Counted from the stretch's first letter, positions 22,476 through 32,336 are shown. The stretch is DNA of 37,767 nt from an uncultured Actinomycetes bacterium (GCA_903960135.1 CAJBZP010000092.1:1-37767), one strand, 5' to 3'. The notes: generated by a model not told the origin, from the letters alone. Program-made: numbers and translations.

Positions 22476-25093
22476 CTCCCCAAGTGCGGGCTCTCGGGAT
22501 CATCTGGGCCGACCGAAATACCTTGAGCTAGCACCTGGAGGCCGAGCTCCTCCGGAGAAGCCAAACCGATATGTGCCGGCAAAATCCGCACGGTGTACCC
22601 AAATGGACCGTTTTGATCCAAGGTCATGGTGATCTGATACTGCCAGCGGTTGCCCTCATATTGCTCAACCGGAGCAAGTACCGCATGCCCCGGCCGCAAG
22701 ATTCGATCATCGGCGTCGACTCGACCATAGACAACTTGCACAACGACATCATCGGTGCGCAGATCCGCCAAGGATACGTAGGCGCGAACGGTGATAGGGG
22801 TGCCGAGCAGTACCGCGTCACCAACTCCATGCGACTCGACATGCTCAACTCGAAGCTGGGGCCAAATATCTCGGACATGGGATTTCCATGCTGAAACATC
22901 GGTAGCGAGGGCGTAGTCGTCAATTTTCATGGCCCGGGCCGAAAGCGCCGCCGGGGCGTAAAGACGCAGGACATATTCGCGCACCATTCGGCTGGCCAGC
23001 ACTTTCGGCCCCAAGGTACCCAGCGTATGACGCACCATGGAAATCCATGTCCGGGGAATTCCATGGTCGTCGCGATCATAAAAAGTCGAAGCGACCGATT
23101 GCTCAATTAGGTCATAAAGTGCCGCGGCTTCAATATCATCACGGCGATTAGCATCATCGATCCCGTCGGCAGTCGGAATAGCCCAACCATTTTGGCCGTC
23201 GAACCATTCATCCCACCAGCCATCGAGGATCGAAAGATTAAGGGCGCCGTTAAGGGCCGCCTTCATTCCGGAGGTGCCACTCGCCTCAAGGGGCCTAATT
23301 GGGTTGTTTAGCCAGACATCGCACCCGGGATACAGCAAGGTAGCCATACCGATGTCGTAGTCGGGCAGGAAGACAATGCGGTGACGCACATCGGCTTCGT
23401 CCGCGAATTTCACCAATTGCTGGATCAATTTCTTGCCGCCGTCATCGGCCGGATGCGACTTACCGGCTATCACCAATTGGATTGGGCGGTCCGCATCCAG
23501 CAGCAAGGTTCGCAACCTCTCAGGATCGCGAAGCATCAGCGTCAAACGCTTATAGGACGGCACCCGGCGCGCAAACCCAATCGTCAGCACATCTGGATCG
23601 AGCACGCCATCAATCCAATTCAATTCCAGATCACTGGCACCGCGACCCAGCCAGGATATCCGCAATCTTTCGCGGGCCATCGAGATGAGTTGCTCCCGCA
23701 AGGTCCGCTTTATTGCCCACAAGTGCTCGTCATTTGTTTTGGCGATTACTTCCCAGGCGACAGCTTCATCGGCTTGGTCCAAGCCGACCGAGCCAGCCGC
23801 TAGCTCCAGAATCTCGCGGGCCACCCAGGTAGGTGCATGCACACCGTTGGTGATGGATGTGATGGGGACGTCATCACCATCAAATCCTGGCCATAACCCG
23901 GAAAACATCTCGCGGGAGACCTGACCGTGCAGCAAACTCACCCCATTCGCACGCTGCCCGAGGCGTAGCCCCATGACCGCCATGTTGAAGACAGACGGAT
24001 CGCCCCCAGGAAAAGTCTCGGCCCCTAGTGCCAATATGCGATCAACGGGTAGACCCGGCTCGCCGTTCTCCCCGCCCAGATACTGCGCGACTAGATCCCG
24101 CGGAAACCTGTCAATGCCCGCGGGCACTGGAGTGTGCGTGGTAAATACCGTACCCGCGCGCACGACCTCAAGTGCTTGGTCAAAGCCAAGATTGGATCCT
24201 GCTGCCAGCAATTCGCGAATCCGCTCAAAGCCCAAGAATCCCGCATGGCCTTCATTGGTGTGAAACACCTCAGGCGCGACGCGGCCGGTGATTCGGCAGT
24301 ATGCCCGAAGGGCACGGACACCGCCGATACCGAGCAGCATTTCCTGCTGCAGTCGGTGCTCACCACCACCACCGTAAAGGCGGTCGGTAACCTCGCGCTC
24401 CGCCTGACCGTTTTCTTCTACATCGGAATCAAGCATGAGCAGCGGCACCCGGCCAACCTGCGCTATCCAGATCCGTGCCCAAATTTTTCGGCCGCCAGGC
24501 AGACCGACGCTGACTTTGGTGGAGGAGCCATCTGCTTCCCGTAAAAGTGAAACCGGGCTGCCGTCTGGATCACAAACCGGGTATTGCTCCTGCTGCCAGC
24601 CATCAATAGACAGGGATTGCCGAAAGTAGCCCGCCCGATAAAAAAGGCCAAGCGCAATGAGCGGTACTCCGAGGTCACTCGCTGCCTTCAGGTGATCGCC
24701 GGCCAAAATACCCAGGCCCCCGGAATATTGCGGGAGCGCTGAAGTAATGCCGTACTCCGGTGAAAAGTAGGCAATGCCCGCGGGCGCGTCGGCACCGAGG
24801 GTCTGAAACCAGCGGTCCGCGGTCAAGTAGTGGGTTAGATCATCAGCCCGTTCGCGCACCCAGCCCACAAAACCCTGGTCTGCGTCTAACTCGGACAACC
24901 GCTCGGCCGACACCTCACCAAGTAGCCGAACCGGGTCGTGGCCGCAGGCAGCCCAAAGGTCGGCATCGATGGCGGCAAATAGGTCGCGAGTCGCCGCGCT
25001 CCAAGACCAGCGCAGGTTGTGCGCCAGTGGCTCAAGGGGGGCCAGTGACCCTGGCAGAACAGCACGAACACTAAACCGACGAATGGCTTTCAT
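22472..25093 (-). CDS. glgP: Glycogen (alpha-glucan) phosphorylase
   Basis: A PLP enzyme releasing glucose-1-phosphate from alpha-1,4-glucan. The 873-aa protein is the short phosphorylase type with an N-terminal DUF3417 domain (NLRWSWSAATRDLFAAID near 27-44), the catalytic GT35 domain (FSPEYGI, HTNEGHAGFLGFER, VTSITNGVHAPTW, FARRVPSYKR) and the PLP lysine in EASGTSGMKAALNG. A C-terminal segment of about 120 aa follows. The track starts at a TTG three codons earlier; ATG 25093 (MKAIRRFSVRA) matches the usual N-terminus. A possible LacI-type operator lies 21 nt upstream. It is divergent from the small gene and glgE. Confidence 0.95.
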   Translation of the reverse strand: MKAIRRFSVRAVLPGSLAPLEPLAHNLRWSWSAATRDLFAAIDADLWAACGHDPVRLLGEVSAERLSELDADQGFVGWVRERADDLTHYLTADRWFQTLGADAPAGIAYFSPEYGITSALPQYSGGLGILAGDHLKAASDLGVPLIALGLFYRAGYFRQSLSIDGWQQEQYPVCDPDGSPVSLLREADGSSTKVSVGLPGGRKIWARIWIAQVGRVPLLMLDSDVEENGQAEREVTDRLYGGGGEHRLQQEMLLGIGGVRALRAYCRITGRVAPEVFHTNEGHAGFLGFERIRELLAAGSNLGFDQALEVVRAGTVFTTHTPVPAGIDRFPRDLVAQYLGGENGEPGLPVDRILALGAETFPGGDPSVFNMAVMGLRLGQRANGVSLLHGQVSREMFSGLWPGFDGDDVPITSITNGVHAPTWVAREILELAAGSVGLDQADEAVAWEVIAKTNDEHLWAIKRTLREQLISMARERLRISWLGRGASDLELNWIDGVLDPDVLTIGFARRVPSYKRLTLMLRDPERLRTLLLDADRPIQLVIAGKSHPADDGGKKLIQQLVKFADEADVRHRIVFLPDYDIGMATLLYPGCDVWLNNPIRPLEASGTSGMKAALNGALNLSILDGWWDEWFDGQNGWAIPTADGIDDANRRDDIEAAALYDLIEQSVASTFYDRDDHGIPRTWISMVRHTLGTLGPKVLASRMVREYVLRLYAPAALSARAMKIDDYALATDVSAWKSHVRDIWPQLRVEHVESHGVGDAVLLGTPITVRAYVSLADLRTDDVVVQVVYGRVDADDRILRPGHAVLAPVEQYEGNRWQYQITMTLDQNGPFGYTVRILPAHIGLASPEELGLQVLAQGISVGPDDPESPHLGS

Positions 25094-25113
25094 GGCGCCC
25101 AACTTAGTAGGTC

Positions 25114-25127
25114 TACAAACGCTTACA
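25114..25127 (-). promoter_or_regulatory. Possible LacI-family operator of glgP
   Basis: On the minus strand TGTAAGCGTTTGTA matches the LacI/CcpA-type pattern TGNAANCGNTNNCA except at one position, with the central CG. It is 21 nt upstream of the glgP start. LacI-family repressors often control glucan genes; no regulator gene is in the window. Confidence 0.35.
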
Positions 25128-25210
25128 TCCCTAGCCCTACCTAGGCCATCCGGGGTGCGAATGAAGGGTGAAAATTGCGTGAAATGACGTACCTGGTGCT
25201 GTCGGTGCAG

Positions 25211-25254
25211 GGTTCGCCAAGCCGAACCTTTTGTAAAGGCTGGGGGTAGCCCCC
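25211..25254 (+). other. Two short hairpins in the glgP-small gene gap
   Basis: GGTTCG pairs with CGAACC (25211-25228) followed by TTTTG, and GGGGG pairs with CCCCC around TAG (25242-25254). They lie in the 258-nt gap between the divergent glgP and small gene copy 2. They may be the 5' leader of the small gene or a weak terminator. No known riboswitch consensus is recognised. Confidence 0.35.
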
Positions 25255-25351
25255 TAAATCTTGAACCACAACGATTCCTTTCTTGCGCTCACCCCGGGTC
25301 CGTGTTCCTATGGCCTAGCACAAATCGGCAGCCCCAAATGAGGAGAGTGCT

Positions 25352-25525
25352 ATGCCAAATTCGAATATTGCGGTCCCTGTTAGTTCGGTTGCGTGTGATC
25401 GGTTGGTTCTTGGTGTTGGTTGGGTGCGGCCCGCAGCGGGCAGTATCGGCGGCACCCTAAACCCCTTGACGGCCACTGGTTGGGTGAATGCGTGCTACGG
25501 GTGCTTTGAGGGTAGTGAAGAGTAA
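25352..25525 (+). CDS. Small unrecognised protein, copy 2 (57 aa)
   Basis: No family is recognised. The ATG follows AGGAGAG with proper spacing and the ORF ends in TAA. The protein has VPVSSVACDRLVLGVGWVRP at residues 8-27 and ends NACYGCFEGSEE. Compared with copy 1 the core differs at two or three residues, the middle (residues 28-45) is diverged, and the C-terminal C-[FY]-G and CFEG-x-EE patterns are kept. This copy has three cysteines (15, 48, 51), two of them in C-x2-C spacing, so metal binding or a disulfide is possible. It could be an independent gene or a leader peptide whose hairpin influences glgE, 190 nt downstream. The ORF track missed it because of length. Confidence 0.7.
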   Translation: MPNSNIAVPVSSVACDRLVLGVGWVRPAAGSIGGTLNPLTATGWVNACYGCFEGSEE

Positions 25526-25579
25526 CGCCGTTCCCTACCGCTAGATGAGGTGTTTAACCACCGTTGTTTTTTTGCAGTG

Positions 25580-25611
25580 CCGACCCCAGACCACCCTTGG
25601 CTTGGGGTCGG
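25580..25611 (+). terminator. Hairpin terminator behind small gene copy 2
   Basis: CCGACCCCA pairs with TGGGGTCGG (9 bp) around a 14-nt loop, 55 nt after the stop codon. A T-run (TTTTTTT) precedes rather than follows the stem, so it is a strong hairpin but not a textbook intrinsic terminator. It ends about 100 nt before glgE. Confidence 0.55.
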
Positions 25612-25714
25612 TTGTCGTCGGGCGGTGGGCCCGGCGCCCAAAGTTGACCGAAAAGGCCGGGATTGCCGCGATGGCAACAGCTACATCTTTATGCACGGGT
25701 ACTCTTAACCCACT

Positions 25715-27706
25715 ATGGCTGCTGCGTCGAAAGACCCGAGCGCACTTTTGGACGTACCACCGCTGTTGACCGGACGTTTGGCCATCACTGATGTCAACCC
25801 GTCTGTGCTCAGCGGTCGCCGCCCGGCGGCGGCCGTGGTTGACGAGGCCGTACGGGTTCGCGCTACCTGCTTTCGCGAGGGCCCTGGTGCACTCAAGATC
25901 GCAGCGGTACTCCACCGACCGGACGGCACCTGTCACTCACGAGTTGACTTGCAGCCAAGTGGCCCAAACGCTTGGGCCGGAATCGTCCGGCCTACCGACG
26001 TAGGTCAATGGACTTTCTCCATCGAGGCGTGGAGTGATCCTTGGCAGACTTGGTTGCACCGGGCAGAAGTCAAGATTCCAGCTGGCATCGATGCCGAACT
26101 TGAGCTCAGCGAGGGTGCTTTGCTTTTGGAAGGAGCGATTACTCCTAAGCATCCAGCACGGGCCGACCTTCAGTCGGCACTGACCACGATGCGAACCGGC
26201 TCGCTGCCGCCGCCAGTACGACTCGCCGCCGCGATGGATCCGCGAGTGGCTTTGGCGCTTTCGAATTCCCCCCTTCGTGAACACCTGACCACAAGCGGCC
26301 CTTGGCCCCTTGCTGTACAACGGCGAAGGGCTCTGGTTGGTGCGTGGTACGAATTTTTCCCGCGCAGCGAAGGCGCGACCCTGGACCCACCGAAATCTGG
26401 CACATTCATCACTGCTGCGGATCGGCTGCCCGCCATTGCGGAAATGGGATTCGACGTTATCTACCTACCACCGGTGCACCCCATCGGTTTAAGCAACCGC
26501 AAGGGACAAAATGGCGATCTGGTCGCAAGCGCGAACGACCCTGGATCCCCGTGGGCCGTTGGCTCGCCAGCAGGGGGGCATGATGCGGTACACCCCGACC
26601 TTGGCACCTTGAAAGATTTTGACGCTTTCGTCTCGTCAACTAATGCCCTTGGCATGGAAATCGCCCTCGATCTAGCATTGCAGGCATCACCTGATCACCC
26701 TTGGGTCACAGAGCACCCCGAGTGGTTCACGGCCCGAGCCGATGGGTCCATCGCATACGCGGAGAATCCACCGAAGAAGTACCAAGATATCTACCCGTTG
26801 AATTTCGATAATGACCCGGAAGGTATCTACGCGGAGATCGAGCGGGTCGTACGCTTTTGGGTTTCCCACGGTGTACACATCTTTCGCGTCGATAATCCAC
26901 ACACCAAGCCCATCTGGCTCTGGGATCGACTCATTACCGCAATCAACGACGATCACCCGGATGTCATCTTCTTAGCCGAAGCATTCACTAATCAAGCGAT
27001 GATGCAGGCACTCGCTGAAGTCGGGTTCCAACAAAGTTACACCTATTTCACTTGGCGCACGGGTAAGCAGGAGCTCGAGGAGTACGGCAATGAACTTGCC
27101 GGCCCGGCTGCGGCTTATATGCGCCCGAACTTCTTCACCAATACCCCAGACATTCTGCATGCGTACTTACAGCACGGCGGTCCGGGCGCATTCGCAATCC
27201 GCGCGGTGCTTGCGGCGACTCTTGCGCCCAGTTACGGCATCTACAGCGGCTTTGAAATTTACGAGCATGTGGCACTTCGCCCGGGCGTCGAGGAGTACCT
27301 AGACGCCGAGAAATTTCAGTATCGACCGCGCGACTGGGCGGCGGCCAAAAGGCAGGGCCGGAGCCTGGCTCCCCTTTTGACACTTATCAATGGCGTGCGG
27401 CGTGAGCACAGGGCGCTTCAGGATCTGCGGTCGCTCCACTTCCACCACTGCGATAACCCAAATATCATCGCGTTTTCAAAGCAGGATGGCGATGACACCA
27501 TCTTGGTGGTTTGCACACTTGACCCGCACCATGTGCAAGAGGGCACTGTCTGGTGGGATCTAATGGCTATCGGGGTAGATCCCCAATCCCTCTTCATCGC
27601 GCACGACCTGCTGTCCGACACAAGTTGGACTTGGGGCCAAACCTCTTACGTACGACTTACTCCTTGGGAGCAAGTCGCGCACATAGTCCACGTGCAGCAA
27701 GAATGA
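25715..27706 (+). CDS. glgE: Maltosyltransferase GlgE (maltose-1-phosphate:alpha-glucan)
   Basis: Extends alpha-1,4-glucan with maltosyl units from maltose-1-phosphate, the actinobacterial route to glycogen and capsular glucan. The 663-aa protein has an N-terminal beta domain with inserted helices (about 1-200) and a GH13_3 barrel: [23 protein letters not shown], the nucleophile region [12 protein letters not shown] with Asp393, and FLAEAFT with Glu422, close to the numbering of Streptomyces GlgE. TACTCT nine nt before the ATG may be its -10. It overlaps glgB by 4 nt. The maltose-1-phosphate source genes (treS/pep2 or glgM) are not clearly in the window. Confidence 0.95.
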   Translation: MAAASKDPSALLDVPPLLTGRLAITDVNPSVLSGRRPAAAVVDEAVRVRATCFREGPGALKIAAVLHRPDGTCHSRVDLQPSGPNAWAGIVRPTDVGQWTFSIEAWSDPWQTWLHRAEVKIPAGIDAELELSEGALLLEGAITPKHPARADLQSALTTMRTGSLPPPVRLAAAMDPRVALALSNSPLREHLTTSGPWPLAVQRRRALVGAWYEFFPRSEGATLDPPKSGTFITAADRLPAIAEMGFDVIYLPPVHPIGLSNRKGQNGDLVASANDPGSPWAVGSPAGGHDAVHPDLGTLKDFDAFVSSTNALGMEIALDLALQASPDHPWVTEHPEWFTARADGSIAYAENPPKKYQDIYPLNFDNDPEGIYAEIERVVRFWVSHGVHIFRVDNPHTKPIWLWDRLITAINDDHPDVIFLAEAFTNQAMMQALAEVGFQQSYTYFTWRTGKQELEEYGNELAGPAAAYMRPNFFTNTPDILHAYLQHGGPGAFAIRAVLAATLAPSYGIYSGFEIYEHVALRPGVEEYLDAEKFQYRPRDWAAAKRQGRSLAPLLTLINGVRREHRALQDLRSLHFHHCDNPNIIAFSKQDGDDTILVVCTLDPHHVQEGTVWWDLMAIGVDPQSLFIAHDLLSDTSWTWGQTSYVRLTPWEQVAHIVHVQQE

Positions 27707-29886
27707 CTAAGCCCGCGGCGGCACCGGCTGCACTGGCAGACCTCGACCGACTTGTTGATGGATGGCATGAGAATCCACACGAAATTTTAGGGCCCCACCA
27801 GTATCGCGGTGCCGTCACTGTGCGGGTCTTGCGCCCGATGGCGGACTCCGTGACCGTGGTAACCGAGCACGGAGCCATTCAACTCGATCACGAGTTCCGC
27901 GGTATTTGGTGCGGGGTTATACCTGTGCAGCAGGTGCCTAACTACTCGATAGAAGTGCAGTACGGAGCTGATTTAGTACCGGCCGATGATCCGTACCGCT
28001 TTCTGCCAACACTTGGTGAGATCGACCTGCATCTAGTACACGAAGGTCGCCACGAGCAGCTTTGGGAAGTGCTCGGCGCGCACACCCACAGCTATCCGAC
28101 TCCGAACGGTCTTGTAACAGGTGTCTCATTCGCCGTTTGGGCGCCTAATGCTCGCGGGATCCGAGTGGCGGGCGACTTCAACTACTGGGACGGCATCGCT
28201 CATCCCATGCGCAGCCTTGGTGCTTCTGGGATTTGGGAGTTATTCGTCCCAAATATTGCTGACGCAACCAGATACAAATTCCAAATCCTCGGACGCGATG
28301 GAATCTGGCGACAAAAAGCCGACCCATTCGCCTTCGCCACCGAGATCCCGCCCGCCACCGCATCGGTAGTTTTCACCTCAAGTCACCTTTGGCAAGATTC
28401 AGCATGGCTTGCGAAGCGCGCGAATACCGATGCACTCGCGGCGCCAATGAGTATCTATGAAGTCCACCTAGGCTCCTGGCGCGCCGGGCTTGGCTACCGC
28501 CAACTGGCCGACGAGCTAGTCGACTATCTAGGTGAAACCGGGTTCACCCACGTTGAGTTTCTCCCTGTCGCCGAGCATCCGTACGGGCCATCCTGGGGCT
28601 ACCAAGTTACTTCGTATTTCGCTCCCACCTCACGCTTTGGCTCCCCAGATGACCTCCGATACCTAATTGACCGGCTGCACCAGGCCGGGGTCGGGGTATT
28701 GGTTGACTGGGTGCCCGCGCACTTCCCCAAGGACGACTGGGCACTTGCCCGCTTTGATGGCACGGCTCTCTACGAACATGCTGACCCCCGCCGTGGCGAG
28801 CATCCCGATTGGGGCACGTACGTCTTTGATTACGGCCGGCCTGAAGTCCGAAACTTCCTGGTTGCCAATGCCCTCTACTGGCTTGAGGAGTTTCATGTTG
28901 ACGGATTACGCGTTGACGCTGTCGCTTCAATGCTGTACCTCGATTATTCGAGGGGGCCCGGCGAGTGGGACCCGAATCAATACGGTGGCCGGGAGAATCT
29001 CGACGCCGTTGCCCTATTACAAGAGGTAAATGCCACCGTCTACAAGCGGGTTCCCGGCGTGGTGATGATCGCCGAGGAATCCACCGCTTGGCCAGGGGTC
29101 ACCAAACCCACTGACGTTGGCGGGTTGGGCTTTGGGCTCAAATGGAATATGGGCTGGATGCACGACTCTTTGGACTACATCAAGCGCGAGCCAATTCACC
29201 GCCAGTACCACCACAATGAGTTGACGTTCGCGATGGTCTATGCCTATAGCGAGCATTTTGTGCTGCCTATTTCCCATGATGAAGTTGTTCATGGCAAGAG
29301 TTCCCTCATTGGGCGGATGCCCGGTGATCGTTGGCAGCAGCTGGCGAATCTGCGGGCATTCTTGGCCTTCATGTGGGCACACCCCGGAAAGAAACTACTT
29401 TTCATGGGTTCGGAGTTTGCCCAGTCCGGCGAATGGGCAAGTCAGCGCAGCCTGGACTGGTCCGTCTTGCAATTTGCTGAACATGCCGGTGCTTTGCGCA
29501 CGGTCTGCGACCTCAATAGCGTGTATCGCGCCACCCCAGCCCTTTGGCAGCGTGATGACGACCCCGGCGGCTTTGAGTGGATTGACGCTGGTGACGCGGC
29601 GGGCAATATCTTCACGTGGCTGCGCTGGGATAACGCCGGCCGCCCCCTTGCCTGCGCCGTCAACTTCTCCCCAACCCCGCACGAGGGCTATCGCATCGGT
29701 TTGCCACTACTTGGCAGGTGGACCGAAATACTCAATACCGATGCCGATGTTTATGGTGGCAGCGGGGTTGGCAATCTTGGTGGGGTAACCGCAGACTCAG
29801 TGCCTTGGCAGGGCAGGCCGGCATCGGCCCAGGTCGTACTCCCGCCGCTGGCAGCTATCTACCTGCGCTTTGACCCAAACCCCTAG
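27703..29886 (+). CDS. glgB: 1,4-alpha-glucan branching enzyme
   Basis: Adds alpha-1,6 branches to the glucan made by GlgE. From ATG 27703 the protein is 727 aa and its catalytic residues fall at Asp405 ([10 protein letters not shown]), Glu458 (VVMIAEES) and Asp526 ([10 protein letters not shown]), the same numbers as in E. coli GlgB, which confirms the start. The track ORF from 27553 adds a spurious 50-aa extension read inside glgE. Domains are an N1 CBM48-like module, a second CBM48 (about 125-230), the GH13_9 barrel and an all-beta C-terminal domain. The ATGA overlap with glgE indicates one operon. Confidence 0.97.
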   Translation: MTKPAAAPAALADLDRLVDGWHENPHEILGPHQYRGAVTVRVLRPMADSVTVVTEHGAIQLDHEFRGIWCGVIPVQQVPNYSIEVQYGADLVPADDPYRFLPTLGEIDLHLVHEGRHEQLWEVLGAHTHSYPTPNGLVTGVSFAVWAPNARGIRVAGDFNYWDGIAHPMRSLGASGIWELFVPNIADATRYKFQILGRDGIWRQKADPFAFATEIPPATASVVFTSSHLWQDSAWLAKRANTDALAAPMSIYEVHLGSWRAGLGYRQLADELVDYLGETGFTHVEFLPVAEHPYGPSWGYQVTSYFAPTSRFGSPDDLRYLIDRLHQAGVGVLVDWVPAHFPKDDWALARFDGTALYEHADPRRGEHPDWGTYVFDYGRPEVRNFLVANALYWLEEFHVDGLRVDAVASMLYLDYSRGPGEWDPNQYGGRENLDAVALLQEVNATVYKRVPGVVMIAEESTAWPGVTKPTDVGGLGFGLKWNMGWMHDSLDYIKREPIHRQYHHNELTFAMVYAYSEHFVLPISHDEVVHGKSSLIGRMPGDRWQQLANLRAFLAFMWAHPGKKLLFMGSEFAQSGEWASQRSLDWSVLQFAEHAGALRTVCDLNSVYRATPALWQRDDDPGGFEWIDAGDAAGNIFTWLRWDNAGRPLACAVNFSPTPHEGYRIGLPLLGRWTEILNTDADVYGGSGVGNLGGVTADSVPWQGRPASAQVVLPPLAAIYLRFDPNP

Positions 29887-29912
29887 CCCAACCCAAACCC
29901 CGCCCAGTGGGG

Positions 29913-30860
29913 TTAGAACAGGGCATTGGCCAATGCCGTGCGAGCGCCTGCGACCGAGGGGTCATCACCCGCAAGGATGAACAACTCAAGTAACCGTGCA
30001 CGCACCAACTCCCGATCCGGGCCTGCCGTCACTCGCACACATGCAATTAGTCGATCAAAGGCGGGCGACCAGCGCCCGGCCAACGCATCAAAGTCCGCAG
30101 TTGCGCATTGCACTCGCACATCGCCTGCAGCATCAACCTGCTCGGCAATGGCCCGAAGCGCCCCCTCGTCTTCACCTTCGGTGCGCCGATAAAGACCAAC
30201 CATGGCTAACCCGGCCTGCGCGTCAGGGTCGGCCGCGTTGGTATCGAGGATCAACCGATAAGCCGATTCAGCTGCATCCCAATTGCCGGCTTCTATCGCA
30301 GCAAATGCTGCGTCGAAACGAGGATCAGTTTCCGGCTCGTGCGGCATCTCATTGTCAGGCGTCAGCTCCGCTGGCTGCTGGTCGTCGTCGGTCAAAGTTC
30401 CGGTTACTCCCTGCTCCGCCGCTACTTTCAGTAACTCATCAAGTATCTGCCGGATTTGGGCCTCTGGGTAGGCGCCTTGAAATAGCGGAACCGGTTGGCC
30501 CTTTATAACCGCAAAAACCGCCGGGATGGACTGCACCTGGAAAGCCGCGGCAACCCGTTGCTCGGCATCGACGTCGACTTTGGCAAGTATCCACCGACCG
30601 GCGTATTCGGCCGCCAACTTCTCCAAGACCGGAGACAACTGCTTGCAGGGCCCGCACCAGTCAGCCCAGAGGTCAAGTACCACGGGCACCGTCAAGGACC
30701 GGTCAATGACCGCGGATTGAAAGGTAGCTTCGGTGACGTTGATCACCACCCCGGCCGGGGCCCCCGCGACCGCGGCTGCTGCCTTTTGCTGGTTTTGCCG
30801 CGCGGTAGCAAGTGCCCCGAGGTCAATCGCCCCGCGCCCGGAAAATGGAGTTGATGTCAC
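29913..30860 (-). CDS. Thioredoxin-TPR co-chaperone (CnoX/YbbN-like)
   Basis: A 315-aa protein with an N-terminal thioredoxin domain (about 38-150, active site ADWCGPCKQ with Cys69 and Cys72, and cis-Pro in QSIPAVFAV) and a C-terminal tetratricopeptide-like helical region (about 190-315). The family (CnoX/YbbN) protects proteins from aggregation under oxidative stress. Both active-site cysteines are kept, so it should be redox active. GTG 30860 is chosen because GAAGAT lies 6 nt upstream and the first 13 residues of the track ORF are atypical. It is convergent with glgB (27 nt gap) and divergent from the Rrf2 gene. Confidence 0.9.
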   Translation of the reverse strand: MTSTPFSGRGAIDLGALATARQNQQKAAAAVAGAPAGVVINVTEATFQSAVIDRSLTVPVVLDLWADWCGPCKQLSPVLEKLAAEYAGRWILAKVDVDAEQRVAAAFQVQSIPAVFAVIKGQPVPLFQGAYPEAQIRQILDELLKVAAEQGVTGTLTDDDQQPAELTPDNEMPHEPETDPRFDAAFAAIEAGNWDAAESAYRLILDTNAADPDAQAGLAMVGLYRRTEGEDEGALRAIAEQVDAAGDVRVQCATADFDALAGRWSPAFDRLIACVRVTAGPDRELVRARLLELFILAGDDPSVAGARTALANALF

Positions 30861-30922
30861 GCCCCTATCTTCTACCATGGGCCCCCCAACACAATCCAAT
30901 ACCCGGCGAGGACACTTAGCGG

Positions 30923-31396
30923 ATGCATATTTCAGCCAAGGCCGACTATGGGATGCGCGCCCTGTTGGTTCTCGCCGCGGCCTATGCCGATGAGCCGACC
31001 CGATTGGTTAAGGGTGAAAATATCGCCGTCGCGCAGGGGATCCCGGTGAAATTCCTTGAGGGTATCCTGCGGCAATTACGACAGTCTGCGATTGTCGCCA
31101 GCCAGCGCGGGGCCGAAGGCGGCTACCGCCTAGATCGCGATCCCGCTGAGGTCACCATTGCCGATGTCGTCCGGGCACTTGATGGCCCCCTAGCCGCAGT
31201 TCGCGGGCAACGTCCCGAGGATGTTAATTATGACGGGGCCGCCGAACACCTCCGCGAGGTCTGGATTGCCGTGCGTGCCTCAATGCGTCATATCTTGGAA
31301 AACATCACGTTGGCCGACGTTGCCGCCAACAAACTGCCCGCCGAAGTGACCGGTCTTCTGGCTGAGCCTGGCGCTTGGCAACGAAGAACTAACTAA
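30923..31396 (+). CDS. Rrf2-type transcriptional regulator lacking cysteines
   Basis: A 157-aa Rrf2 winged-helix regulator: MHISAKADYGMRALLVLAA is the family N-terminus, the recognition region is around KFLEGILRQLRQSAIVASQRGAEGGYRL (about 43-70), and a dimerisation helix follows. The three cysteines that hold an Fe-S cluster in IscR, NsrR and similar members are absent; the protein has no Cys at all. It must therefore sense something else or act without a cofactor. GACACT six nt before the ATG fits a leaderless start. Targets may include the divergent thioredoxin gene. It overlaps convergent meaB by 8 nt. Confidence 0.9.
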   Translation: MHISAKADYGMRALLVLAAAYADEPTRLVKGENIAVAQGIPVKFLEGILRQLRQSAIVASQRGAEGGYRLDRDPAEVTIADVVRALDGPLAAVRGQRPEDVNYDGAAEHLREVWIAVRASMRHILENITLADVAANKLPAEVTGLLAEPGAWQRRTN

Positions 31397-32336
31397 GTTG
31401 CTCAGCCGCTTGATAGGCGTCCATAGACCCATCAAGCACGGCGGAACTGAGTGCATCAAGTTCAGCAGCACGCACCGAGAGTCTCGCCCGGGTCTCGCCA
31501 ACAACTAATGCGCAGATCTCGTCGCTAATTCGACGAAGCCTCCGCTTGCGGTCCTGCCCGCTACCAATTAGCCATTCCCGATGCTCGTCCATCGCGGCGA
31601 CTACCTCTTCGATTCCGGTACCGGTTGATGCAACTGTTTTCAGCACCGGCGGCGCCCAGCCATCATGCTGCCCAAGTGCGATCATGTGGCGGAGCTCGCG
31701 GACCGTGGTGTCGGCCCCATCACGATCGGCCTTATTGACAACGAAGATGTCACCGATTTCCAGAATTCCGGCTTTTGCAGCTTGAATACTGTCGCCCATA
31801 CCAGGAGCAATTAGCACGATGGAAGTATCAGCGGTGGCTGCGATTTCGACTTCGGATTGACCGACACCCACAGTCTCGATTATTACCGCATCGAAATCCG
31901 CCGCATCAAGTACCCGAATTACTTGCGGGGTAGTCGCGGCTAGCCCACCGAGATGCCCGCGCGATGCCATAGACCTGATAAAAACACCATCATCGGTCGC
32001 ATGCTGCTGCATCCGGATCCGATCCCCCAATAGGGCGCCACCAGAAAATGGTGATGATGGATCCACCGCGAGTACGGCGACGCGATTGCCGCGTGCCCGC
32101 AATGCCGTCACGAGAGCCGACGTAGTGGTGGACTTACCAACCCCGGGTGCCCCCGTGACGCCAATGACGTGAGCACGCCCGGTAAAACCCGATAGAGCGG
32201 CCATCGCCTCGCGGGCATCGGTTGCGCCGTCTTCAATCCGCGAGATCAACCGGGCTATATCGCGCTGCTGCCCGGCCCGTGCGCCGACGATCAGATCAAG
32301 GACACTCACCCGCTGATCATCTCGCAACTTCTTCAA
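31389..32336 (-). CDS. meaB: Methylmalonyl-CoA mutase-associated GTPase MeaB
   Basis: A G3E-type GTPase that protects and loads cobalamin-dependent acyl-CoA mutases. The 315-aa protein has the P-loop GVTGAPGVGKST (59-70), the switch regions AVDPSSPFSGGALLGDRIRM and IIETVGVGQSE, and the NKAD guanine specificity motif. The start is a TTG immediately after the thiolase stop (TGATTG), implying tight coupling. The partner mutase is not in the window. It could serve methylmalonyl-CoA or ethylmalonyl-CoA mutase. Confidence 0.95.
   Translation of the reverse strand: MKKLRDDQRVSVLDLIVGARAGQQRDIARLISRIEDGATDAREAMAALSGFTGRAHVIGVTGAPGVGKSTTTSALVTALRARGNRVAVLAVDPSSPFSGGALLGDRIRMQQHATDDGVFIRSMASRGHLGGLAATTPQVIRVLDAADFDAVIIETVGVGQSEVEIAATADTSIVLIAPGMGDSIQAAKAGILEIGDIFVVNKADRDGADTTVRELRHMIALGQHDGWAPPVLKTVASTGTGIEEVVAAMDEHREWLIGSGQDRKRRLRRISDEICALVVGETRARLSVRAAELDALSSAVLDGSMDAYQAAEQLS

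Larger units (their letters stand above)
25287..25611 (+). repeat. Duplicated small-gene unit, copy 2
   Basis: This is the counterpart of the unit at 22-314 on the minus strand: leader block GCTCACCCCGGGTCCG (25287-25302), small ORF, the 24-nt block just after the stop (25534-25557, 21 of 24 bases identical to copy 1) and a GC-rich hairpin at a comparable distance. It lies between glgP and glgE. Confidence 0.75.

Noticed and set aside
25103-25351. Riboswitch ahead of the small gene or glgP
   Set aside because: Two short hairpins are present, but no consensus of a riboswitch class known to me could be matched.
27553-27702. 50-aa N-terminal extension of glgB
   Set aside because: It is read inside glgE in another frame. 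ATG 27703 gives E. coli-like catalytic numbering and the ATGA overlap.
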